Made by a program: the position numbers and the translations under genes. A DNA stretch of 64,000 nucleotides from Ooceraea biroi (taxonomy: Eukaryota; Arthropoda; Insecta; Hymenoptera; Formicidae). Where the stretch lies: contig NC_039507.1 in assembly GCF_003672135.1 (NCBI RefSeq), positions 12,888,278 to 12,952,277 on the forward strand, read 5' to 3'. Positions 1 to 10,040 of this stretch are shown here, piece after piece. Each line of letters begins with the position of its first letter. The stretch's first letter is position 1. The notes beneath the pieces were generated by a model, which ran no database searches, was not told the DNA's origin, and saw nothing but the letters and a program-made list of their open reading frames with translations.

Positions 1-2913
1 TAGTAGTGTAAACTAGCTGCGGCGCGATGAGTCTCCACGATTCTACCGGAGGATGCCAACGGGATAGACGCATCAGGACTTTTATCGCGGTGTCGAACGA
101 TGCATGGTCGGATATGACGCGACGTAACGTGTTTCGCGTTAACGATGCATGACGCGCGAGCTACAGCTCGCGTTACAACACGGGCAGCATTTTTGGGATC
201 CGATTGAGAGAGAGCGGCGAATCGGCTTGACCGATATCGCGCCGATAACCGGTGTAATCGGCGCGCGATATTACAGTCGCGATGCAAACGCGCCGAAAAA
301 TCGCGTTTGCTGCAGAAGAATTTTTAATGTCGGCCGGCACGGCCGGCTCTCTCTTTCGTTCCAGCGATCCCGCGCCCCCGACCCACCCCTTCGGTTTCGA
401 GGGATGTGATTATCGAGCGCGCGCGGACGCGATATCCGGCGCGCTCGTTACGAAAAATCATTACGGGATAATAATTGCGCGCCAATGGCGTTCTGGGGAA
501 ACGCCAGCTCGACGCGTTCGACGATCATCCATTTATCGCATTACCGGATACGCGCGCGGGAGAGGCTCCGTTTCCGCCCGCCTTCCGCCACCCCAATGAA
601 AAGGAAAGAGGACCCGGAGGAAGCGCGAGGCTTCGAACCCCGATAGACGAGGTCTGTGTGTCTATGCGTTGCCGTTACACCCTGTGTACTGTAACATACA
701 CGTACGTACGTCACTGTAATAAAAATGCAAATTCTTTTGTAATCAAGTGTTTTTTTCATCTCCCACACCTGTGTGCGCCGCGAGCCGACTCGATAGAACG
801 TATTAATCCGTCCACGGCCGTGATACCGCCGTGCGACGAGATTGAACCATAACCAGTCAGGTTTTTCTTACGAGTTTCGAGCACAAGAAAGAGCAAGAGA
901 ACGACGTAATTCTTACCTCCGTCGACTATATCACCCGCCTCCTCCTCCTCTTTCTTCTCCACCCCTCACCCCCGCTGCAAGCGAAGGGTTTTACGAAACT
1001 GAGTTTCAAACACGCGTGGATTACATTGAATTATACGGTCCCTCTCGCCAGAGAGTACGGTTTGTATCGGAAACGAGATCGATTCATAGAATATATTAAT
1101 TTCATTCGGCTCTTCTCTCCGCGGGAATCCGACGAGTTTCATCTCGTAAGCCCGTGTGCAAGCGCGGGCCTCGTCAGTGCATCGTGGATAAGCCGGCAGC
1201 TTTACGACAGATGGAATATATGAAGCTGACTACCAGAAAGAGAGAGAGAGAGAGAGAGAATGGGATGAGGATAACTTATTAAAGAGGTAAGCTCCGCAGA
1301 ATTTTTTATCGCTTTTATATCGACTTCTCTCGCAATCTGCGTGTATTGAAAGGATATCGTCAAGCTAATGAATAAACAATAAATAAGTAACGCAGGTAAT
1401 ACGATGTTTAAAGGCACTGATTTACCCGCGCAATTGGCTGGAAGCGAGATTATATGAAAACTCGTGTTTCTTCCGAACTTCGCTTGCTTGTTAAATCAAT
1501 CAAGGCAATTGGTGCAATATTTTCTGCTAAAATTCTGCTGTTTTATTGTGAGAAATGAAAATCACGTCTTACGAAATAGGGGAATTCTCATTCATCGCTA
1601 AGTAGGAGATAAAGCCGGGCGCCGATATTCGGTGGCGAAACGCAAATAGCGATGGCATCGAGATGCCTCTTGTGCACATATAGCGTCGATTACGATTCAG
1701 GAGACATCAGGAGACCCGAAGACGAAATGCCAAGATGCTTTTCCAAGAATAACGCGTACCACGATCGGAATTTGCGAAGTATGCTTAGCTGGCTCTCGTT
1801 TATTTCGGTGCCCGTCCACGGAAGGACGGTCGTCTCTTTAAACCCATCCCTATGTCTGGCATAAATTTTCCAGCGTCTCGACGAAACGCTTCCCGTCTGC
1901 TTTATCGTATTTCCTTGCAATTAACCCCTCCGCGCCGTCGTCGCGCCCCCGCGCGCCTACCGCCGCTACCGTGGGCTCTGGATCGCAAAGTAGAAGTGTT
2001 CTGCATATTTCATTTGTTCCTGGTGCGCGAGGGAGGCTGAGCGAGTCCCGGTTTCGTTCTTCCGGAATCGCAAGGGCGGTGACCCGTGACCAGGAAATTG
2101 AAACTCGCCGTTAAGAACACGCGTTAGTGCCGCCGACGGTCAGGCAGGGTCCGGGAATGGCGACCGCGCGGGGAACGTCACTGCGAATACCCGCTATTAT
2201 GTCACCGGGAAGAGACGACTATTATTCTTGCACGACTGTAATTAATATGGGTTAATTAATTACCTCGTCCGTAGACGCGTCACGGCGGAGATTCGTAATT
2301 GGCCTAGCCGAGCGCGAAAGGTATAGGATCCTCCCGATGAAGGGTGAGCGGGTGCTCGGTATTATTCGATTAATGAATAGTCGGTATTATTCGATTAATG
2401 AATAGCCGATAAGCCGTGTGGTTTTCTAAAGTGAATGGCATTCGAGATCGAATAAAAGACAATTCTGCCATACAAGCATAAATACTCATTGTGCACGGGT
2501 ATGTTTCTCTTCCGTTAGAATCAATTGATTGGACAGTTACAAATCTGTCTGTAATTTAATGGCCTTTCCTGGTGTCCGCGACAGTTGTTTCTAGCCGTAA
2601 TTTACTAGTACCCGGGTGTACACATCCCAAAAAGGGACTTTAAAACTTAAACACGGCACGGGGATGCTTAAACGTTAAAGACCGTGAGTTATTGCACGCT
2701 CTCGTGCCATCTGTCTGCAAATCACCAACCCGTAAAAAAAAAGAAGACGTTGCATGAGCTAAAAAAGATAGCCCGCAGGTCGCTATCAATTTTTCCGTTT
2801 GACAAGTTCCCCGTCTAACGAAAAGCACCTGAGCAATTTTGCGGACGTACAGAATTACAAGGTATTACGCTTCCCTCTAGACGGATGAGGTTTCGCCCTA
2901 AAATGGATTTTAT
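1..2913. other. Intergenic, no gene recognised
   Basis: No open frame here has recognisable protein similarity or coherent splice sites. GC-rich, CpG-containing stretches (about 120-640 and 1900-2330) alternate with neutral sequence. A short AG microsatellite sits near 1238-1259 and a 25-bp tandem repeat near 2356. GC-rich patches like these give long chance ORFs in several frames, which I left out. Confidence 0.5.
2356..2405. repeat. 25-bp tandem duplication, two exact copies
   Basis: Two adjacent identical 25-bp units begin with TCGGTATTATTCG; the second starts at 2381. The flanks show no transposon termini, so this looks like a simple local duplication. Confidence 0.85.
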
Positions 2914-4391
2914 GTTACTTTATATAAAATATTTATAGAAATAGCAAATTATAAGTGAGAGTTCTGAAGGATATTTAACAATCATTAGAATATTCTACTA
3001 TTAACTATTATTACTATCGCAATTATTATTTCTATCTGATTTGGTAAAATATAAAAGATTTTATCTCGATATTAATACATTAAAATAAAAGCCAATGGAA
3101 TTCTCCGATTTGAAATAGAAATGTGGGTCAACTGTGTCTGAAACTGTACTATTTCCTTTTTCTTATGATGAATAAATGAGATGACATCAACTGTCTATAA
3201 TTTAATCTTTATAAAGCTTCTAGAGGTTTTTCTAAAGTTAAAACTTTATAAACCTCATATCTGGCCATCATCAAAACTTTTCATTGAATAATTTAAAAAT
3301 ACAATATACACAGCTTTGCTCCAACGAGCAATTGTGTTTAAAAATTTTTTAAATAAGATCCTAATTCACACTCCAAAATTAATTGTAACGATTTAAATAG
3401 AATGTTATTTTACTTCTTACATACTTAACATAAATTTCGCAATTTAGTCACACTTCTTAAAATATACTTGATATTTGCTGAATGACAGAAGACAAAAATC
3501 AGTTATATTTCTATATTTATTAATTCGTTATTTATTTGTTATATCGCCATTGCGTTATTTTTTGGCGAGAGTAATTCATTTGTGTTTGCTTTCCAGAGTG
3601 CACTGGCATCTTGTTTAACGAAGGAAAATAAAAAAAGTTAATTGTTCTGCATATTTAGCATGTGTGTCCCTTCATTATGTGCACCGCTACTATGCTTTAT
3701 GAGGTAATTATAAAATGTCCTGACGCTCGTATCATGTCAAAGGCAGTCATGTTGCATATTAATAATGGTTTCATTAAATATAAATAAAATTTTCATTATT
3801 TCAAGTTTTTTTGCGCGAACACAAAGGGATGATTCATGTTGCGCATCTATATTGAAACGTATCTTAAAGTAAATATCTCTACATTCGTTCCTTTTTTTAA
3901 GCATCTCTATTATTCTATCAGCTACTCAAACATAATTGCGTCGATCGATGCAGTTGTCATTTGACGTGTACACACATACACGTATCTCTAGAAATCTAAC
4001 ATTGTTTCCAAGTGTATCGTTCTCAAAGAAGAAGAGCATCATCTCTCTCTCTCTCTCTCTCTCCCCCCCTCTCTTTCTCTTTCTCTCTCCCCATCAATAA
4101 CATTTGGATACTATTTTCTGTTCAGTAAGTGATGCATTTAGTCATTCCATATTGATCGATTAATTGATTGATCAGGGAGAAAATAAAATCGGAGAGATAA
4201 TTATAGAATGCTTTCATATTAAATCCTTCAAATTGCTACTTATACTTTATTCTTTCCATAAATTAATACATATATTGATCGGGAGGAAAATAAAATCTGA
4301 GATATAATAATTATAGAATAATTTCATATTAAATCCTCCAAAATTCCTACTTGTAATTTGTTATTTCTATAAATATTTTATATAAAGTAAC
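2914..4391. repeat. Inverted-repeat pair around AT-rich DNA
   Basis: The sequence starting GTTACTTTATATAAAATATT at 2914 and running to about 2975 reappears inverted at about 4313-4391. The arms are imperfect, and the roughly 1.35-kb interior is AT-rich without a gene. It could be an old non-autonomous DNA transposon with degenerate ends. I see no clear target-site duplication. A CT microsatellite (about 4038-4090) lies inside. Confidence 0.5.
4152..4380. repeat. Imperfect tandem duplication of about 110 bp
   Basis: Two similar blocks, about 4166-4262 and 4274-4376, share the order GAAAATAAAATC, ATAATTATAGAAT, TTCATATTAAATCCT, then CTACTT. The second block also forms the right arm of the 2914/4391 inverted repeat, so the duplication involved the element end. 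Confidence 0.6.
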
Positions 4392-5577
4392 GTGATTAAT
4401 TTTTGGTAAATAGAAATATTAATTGCGACACAAATAAGAGATAAATAAGCTTATAAATAATCTATATATTTGCGACGCAATATATAAATCGATCACGTGC
4501 TACATAGTCGCTCTGTCAATATCTCGCAATTTCGATAAAATTTTACAGGAAAAACAAAGGAGAGAAAAGGGAAAGAGAGAAAGAGATACGAATAAATGTT
4601 GCAGAAAGGAAGTTACCAAGATTTTCTAATAAAGTTAATACAAGATCTGTGTTGCGAGAAGGGAGCTCTTTTATTTTCTGCTGTGTATAGGCGCGCACAT
4701 AAAGTCAAGCACAAGCAAATATTGCAAACTAGGACAGTCGGGATGTTGACGCGACCGTTCTTTCGTTTTTCCTGCAAATCGGGCTCGTCGGGCTTTATTT
4801 GATTACCGGGTCTGTGTGCTCGGAAATACTTTCTTCCCTATAAGCAGTACTGAATCCAGAGCACGTTGGCAATAATGTCCGCGCGTATCTCAATAAAAAA
4901 TAAAAAACGTTGATACTTTGCTTACAAAATTAATATTCCAATCTCGTGCATGTGCAACAACTGTTAAATGAGTGATCAGCTCTAGCTCGTCGACGCTCGG
5001 CTACATATACAAAAGAGAGACTGACGAAATTCGGTTTACATTTCCGTCATATTTAATTCGAAAGCTTGGCTCCTGTCAATGCGGAGTACCGATGAAAAAT
5101 TCAACCTGGCAATTGTCGAGCATTCTGCTAAAGCTGCGCCATGTAGCTCTTTTACAGAACTCATTTGCGATTCATGCCCCCGAGTCTCGATCCGACCTGC
5201 TCGCGCTTAAATAATTTCGCGTACGCCGTTATTACACGCTCCTTTCTTCTTGCTCGCGCGACGCCGAGAGAGGAGGAGCGCAGAGGAATCGAGCGGAGTC
5301 TGCACCGTCTCGTTACACTCGGCGGCGGCGGCGTTTAATCATTTGTTTCGCTTAATTTCGCGCGGATCGCTCGCGCGTACATCAGAAGCAGACTCCGCGC
5401 GCGCAGATCTTGCGGGCCGGCTGCGAGGGCGAAGCGTCAACGCACGAACGAGTCAATGTTCTCCGGCGCACTCTATGAAGTATGCATATCGCTCGGTTCG
5501 CTGCGTACACCGCGCGCGAAGGAGCTTTTGTCGAATAAGAGACTGCAATTCGCGGTAAGCGGTTTTGCGGTGTGTAC

Positions 5578-5604
5578 GACGAGACTCCCGGGAGAGGGTG
5601 GCTG
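5578..5604 (+). repeat. 27-bp exact direct repeat, copy 1
   Basis: A 27-bp sequence beginning GACGAGACTCCCGGGAGAGG recurs exactly at 7437-7463. It contains the perfect palindrome CTCCCGGGAG. The flanks of the two copies are unrelated. Confidence 0.85.
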
Positions 5605-7436
5605 TTAAGGGAAGCGCGCGTAGCAGACAGAGATAGAGAGAAGAGAAAGAGGGAAGAGAAAGGGGGAAAGACGGTCTCCTGTAACATTGGGTAATACGTC
5701 GCGCACCAGAAATCCTGGAACAACGGATGCCGCAAGGCGCTTAATTCCGAACGCACGCTGGAAAGTTGAGACTCGCGTGAACTCGCGGTGGTGCGGATAC
5801 AACCCCGGGGGTTGCGACTCGACTTCACGGGCCGGCGAATTTGCGCCCCCGTCGTACTGCGACGACATCGTAAAATATTTTCCGAATGAGATATTCCTCC
5901 CGTTTGATGTACATACATACATACATATATCGAGGGGCGAAAATCGGGACGCGGCGTGACCCTATTATTGCCCGGCCCCCGAGATGAAACGCGCGCGCAG
6001 CGAGAATTCCATCCTTTTATTGCCGCCCGCATCCGCGCGCGCTAACTCGATTCCGGTCAAATCACGAAGTTCGGCCGCGCAAGGGAAGTTTACAAGCCGG
6101 CTGCCAAGAGCCTCTGGTGACATCAATCTCGCATTACCACGTCCAAAAATTCTCGCCCCGACGTCTTCGCGCTTCTTTTCAACTTCTTGTTCTTCCGCTT
6201 CTTCTTCTTATTTCTTCTTCTTCCTCTTCTTTTTTCTTTTACTTCCTCTCTGCCGAAAAGTCCGAGTTTCTCGACAAATTACCGGACGAGGGAGTGAAAC
6301 GAGTCGCTCGCGCACAATTCCGGAGACTTTGGAAAATTCTTCTAATCACGTTCGCACCGCGCGAATGGTGACAAGCATGATTAATTCGCGGATCCGCGTG
6401 ACCGAGTTATTGTGCACCGCAAACGTCGCGCTGTCAGAGACTTAAAGCGGTCAAAGGTCCTCAGGATCAAAGGACCCTTCTGACACCGGCTAAGCGTTGC
6501 TGCGCGGCTGCTGCCAATGTCTTTGAACTTTTAGGAAAATAAGATTTAGCCATCCGTAAGAGAAAAAGGGAGAGAGCGTTCGACGTTGATTTCCTAGTGC
6601 GTTGGGGAGACAAGCCGCCGGTAAAAGCGTTTCCGCAAGAAACACACGGTATTCAATAAATACAGAATGTCCCAGGAAAAATACAGTAGATCCAGCAAAA
6701 AAATTCTTCAAAGCGATTATATTCTGTGGATATATAGAATATATATAGATTTTCTTCAAATGTATTTATTCACTGTGTCGTATCAAACTGCCACACGTGT
6801 AGTAACAAGAAACGTGTCAATAATTCGACTATCGCTTCATTTTCCAATTGCACATCTACCTCTCTCATGTCTTCTTTCGCATCACCTCTTATTAATATTC
6901 AGCATAATTTCATGACCGCGTTAAATCGGATTGCATTTTCTGCAGACAATCACGCGAATAAAAACGCATTGCTGCGCTCGAGTAGATTCCTCCCCGCAGA
7001 AAATCGGCATACGCGGGGCCATTGTTCGCGAAAGAATCGGGGAGGAAGGCGCTGAATGGACGAGAGCTCATCTTCCGAGCGGTTTAGCGGCAGTTGCCGA
7101 CAAAAATCTCATAGTGGGAAGCCCGAGTTCGCAGGCTGCTAGCCGGGATCTAAATGGGATCGATCTGCCATATAATACCGCGTGATAATGTACGGCGAAT
7201 GCCCAGGTATTAATGACGCGCCAGGGTGAGTTACGACGGAGCGTTCGTACGAGTGCTTGATAATGCAGGCGATCTAACGAGAATCTCACGAGCATTATGT
7301 CGGAGAATTGTTTTGAGATTTCTGTAATCATGATTTCATCCTGTCGGACCTATTGCGACGCATATGTTCCGAAAAGAACTTTTTTTAGTTCTAAATATCT
7401 AAACTTGTTTGACTTGTTTGAGACGTACTCACCAAA

Positions 7437-7463
7437 GACGAGACTCCCGGGAGAGGGTGGCTG
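7437..7463 (+). repeat. 27-bp exact direct repeat, copy 2
   Basis: Exact copy of 5578-5604 in the same orientation, 1.86 kb downstream. It sits just before a mariner relic, but neither end coincides with a recognisable transposon terminus. Confidence 0.85.
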
Positions 7464-7530
7464 ATGGAACTTGTACGTCCCCATACTACCTCCCTTAGGA
7501 AAAAAACAAATGCGGAAATTACATTTTGTA

Positions 7531-7725
7531 TTGGGTTGTTACACCAAAAGTTTGTAGCGTTATTTTACAATTAATGAAATTCCAAGACAAAATTATTATA
7601 TATTTATTATATATTATATATAAATACATATGCACCGTCTTCTATCAATATTTGTCATCTTTAGCTTCATGATTCCATCTTTCCAGAACTCTTATCATCT
7701 TTTTTTCATTAATAAAATATTAATA
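7531..7725 (-). mobile_element. Mariner relic: one end plus degraded transposase C-terminus
   Basis: Starts with the mariner-like terminus TTGGGTTGTTAC after a TA dinucleotide. On the minus strand it still shows a decayed Ile-Met-Lys-Leu segment, corresponding to the GIxKLPxRWQ region near the transposase C-terminus. The same family recurs at 63803-64000. Frameshifts and length changes make it clearly dead. Confidence 0.7.
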
Positions 7726-8308
7726 TGAGGTAAAAGTCCCAATAACTGGCCACTTTAGAAATACAAAGATAATATATCTAAAATTTAACGAAATATTAAG
7801 ATTTATATTAAAAATAATTTGCATATACAGAAAGATATTACTATTTTATATCATATAGAAACAAAGAACTTTCACAGTTTTTGCAGTATTGAATTAAAAT
7901 TTAATTAAAATGTGAGTAGACTTGATGTACTAATACATGGCCATCAAAAAGCAATATGTCCTAGCGTCCAATTATTTAAGTCCTAATAACTAGCCATAAT
8001 ATTTGTAGCATATTTAAAATAATTTTATTGTAAAAACATTTATTCTGAGAGGGCGAAATAAGAAAAAAGTTAATAGAAAACGTTGAAAAATTAAAATATA
8101 CTAGCATATTAAATAAAAAGATATATAAAGGTTTAGAAAATAATGTTTTAAAGAAAGTTTTACATGGTAATAAATAATTTATTTCAATAAATCAAATCCT
8201 TCACAAATTCATATTTGATATAGCATATTCGATAACTTTATTATTTATTTGCAAAAATATTATATAACATATATATATAGACTAATTCGCTTAAAAAAAG
8301 ATAAGAGC

Positions 8309-8386
8309 TGGTCTGTGATGGATTCGAACCCCCGCCCTTCGAAGTTTCAATTAGATCGATGCTCTTACCGCCTGAGCTAACGGACC
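8309..8386 (-). tRNA. tRNA-like sequence, degenerate (probable pseudogene)
   Basis: On the minus strand this 78-nt sequence has a tRNA layout: acceptor GGTCCGT, D-arm GCTC...GAGC, T-loop TTCGAAT, acceptor 3' strand ACAGACC. The acceptor stem has one mismatch (C-A) and the T-stem one (G-A). The anticodon arm is 21 nt instead of 17, so no anticodon can be assigned with confidence. It mirrors 9632-9709. Confidence 0.5.
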
Positions 8387-9104
8387 TTGTAGCAATCTCA
8401 TACTAATAATAGTTTTACAACATACAACTTGTTCATTTTCAGTTATACGTGTAATCATTGAAGAAAATTGGAAAAGGCAAACTGTCATTTAATCCTTGCG
8501 TATCGGAATCTCCAGACAGAGTGGCTGTATTAAAACTATTGAATTGTCAATAGGATAAAATCTATGTTTTGTAACAAAAATCCGTAGCGTTGTTTAATAT
8601 TTTGTGTATTTTATTAATGTATTATAATTATTTTTATTAATATATTATAATTATTATGATTATTTTTTAATATTGTGTAAGGTAAAAGTCTCAATGACTA
8701 ACCACGTCCCATTACCTAGCCATTGATGGGAATTATATTTTTTATTAAGCTGTATATACAATATTACGAAGATATTTTTACTGATTTATCTTATTCGATT
8801 ATTAAGTGTCTTATATAAAAAATTATGGTTAAAAACATTTTGTTTAAAATATAAGAAAAATGGTTTAAATTATCGCAAACGAGTGCACCGCGAATGTTGT
8901 TAGATTTCTTACAATTTTATTAAGAAAAGTGTAGTACTTGTCAAGATGATAATTATCACAATATTAGGTTAATCTGCGTAAATAAAATATAGCTATAGAA
9001 TCTTAAAATTATAATTAGTAAATAGAAAAGGAAAAATTTGACATTTAAATTATTTTTCAAATAAATATTTACGTGGCTATATATCGGTACAAAAAAATTG
9101 TGCC

Positions 9105-9141
9105 TGCCCGATAATTAACCGAACCGACGAGTTATCGGGCA
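9105..9141. other. Hairpin, 10-bp perfect stem
   Basis: TGCCCGATAA at 9105-9114 pairs with TTATCGGGCA at 9132-9141 across a 17-nt loop, in the spacer of the tRNA-bearing inverted repeat. Function unknown. Confidence 0.6.
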
Positions 9142-9631
9142 AGCCTTCAACTTCAGTGATCACTCGTATGTCCTAACCACCGACACGTGCTCGAGTTTTC
9201 GTGCTTCGTTTTAACCTTTTCTGTGGAAACTTGTAAGTATATTTAATCTTAAATGTTACTTGTATCAATATTATATAAGATTGTATAGTTTTTTTTACGT
9301 TTTATGCAATGTTTAGTTCATATTCACTGTCAAGCAGTTTACATAACCTAAAAATTTTAATTGCTTTTCAGTCTATTTTTTTGCATTAATTACAGCATTG
9401 TTTTATTACTTTACATAAACTTTTTCAGTTTCATGCAATTTTTACTTCATATGGTATGATATGTAGTATAAGTATAGTATAAATTTTGAAATAGTTAACT
9501 TATTCTTTGCATAATAAGTATAAACTTATTATTTGCATTTTTTACGTACAATTAGTATTACATTATACGTTTTAATAAATAAAAGGTATAATTATGTTGA
9601 AAATACTATTATAAGGACGAGATTGCTACAA

Positions 9632-9709
9632 GGTCCGTTAGCTCAGGCGGTAAGAGCATCGATCTAATTGAAATATCGACGGGCGGGGGTTCGAATCCCT
9701 CACGGACCA
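9632..9709 (+). tRNA. tRNA-like sequence with enlarged anticodon loop
   Basis: GGTCCGT and ACGGACC form a perfect 7-bp acceptor stem, followed by an A discriminator. The D-arm is GCTC/GAGC, and the T-arm GGGGG/CCCTC has loop TTCGAAT, matching A-box and B-box positions. The anticodon stem TCGAT/ATCGA closes an 11-nt loop instead of 7, so it may be a pseudogene, or a four-nucleotide insertion may have disrupted an Ile(AAT)-like gene. The isotype is a guess from loop CTAATTG. This copy is better preserved than the mirror copy at 8309-8386. Confidence 0.6.
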
Positions 9710-9869
9710 ATTCTTATTTTTTTTAAGCGAATTACTCTATATATATGTTATATAATATTTTTGCAAATAAATAATAAAGTTATATCGAATATGCTATATC
9801 AAGTATGAATTTGTGAAGGATTTGATTTATTGAAATAAATTATTTATTACCATGTAAAACTTTCTTTAA

Positions 9870-10008
9870 CCCTTAGAGGGCCGGACTGGCTCATATAGGA
9901 GCCAGGTACGAACTTGGGAACTTTACGGAACCTATAGGTTGCATATATGCATAAAGTTTACGTTAAAAAATTTCAAATTTCAATGGAAAAATTCCGGCCC
10001 TCTAAGGG
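9870..10008. mobile_element. 139-bp TTAA MITE (piggyBac-type ends)
   Basis: Flanked by TTAA at 9866-9869 and 10009-10012. Terminal inverted repeats CCCTTAGAGGGCCGGA and TCCGGCCCTCTAAGGG are perfect over 16 bp. It has no coding capacity. Removing it restores continuity of the right arm of the surrounding inverted repeat with the left arm, so it inserted after that repeat formed. Confidence 0.9.
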
Positions 10009-10040
10009 TTAAAACATTATTTCTATACATTCATTGTATA

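Larger units (their letters stand above)
4392..7500. other. Intergenic, GC-rich patch, no gene recognised
   Basis: The stretch 5240-6450 is GC-rich and CpG-containing, with long overlapping frames on both strands that are low-complexity (Ser/Phe/Arg-rich) and lack splice or family signals. I consider them chance frames. It could be a regulatory island or an unrecognised non-coding first exon. Confidence 0.4.
8118..10040. repeat. Large inverted repeat with a tRNA-like sequence on each arm
   Basis: The left arm (about 8118-8400) is the reverse complement of the right arm (about 9620-10030), apart from a 139-bp insertion in the right arm at 9870. Matching blocks include AAGTTTTACATGGTAATAAA at the outer side and GTAGCAATCTC at the inner side. 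The roughly 1.2-kb spacer is AT-rich, holds another mariner-terminus remnant near 8566 and a 10-bp hairpin at 9105-9141, and encodes nothing I recognise. It may be a foldback or long-TIR transposon, or an inverted duplication seeded by a tRNA locus. Confidence 0.75.

Noticed and set aside
860..990. Minus-strand exon candidate with a GTAAGA donor near 916
   Set aside because: All three frames from the nearby acceptor hit stops before the donor.
5382..6445. Long overlapping frames on both strands (up to 216 codons)
   Set aside because: Low-complexity Ser/Arg/Phe runs in a CpG-rich patch, with both strands open at once; typical of composition, not coding.
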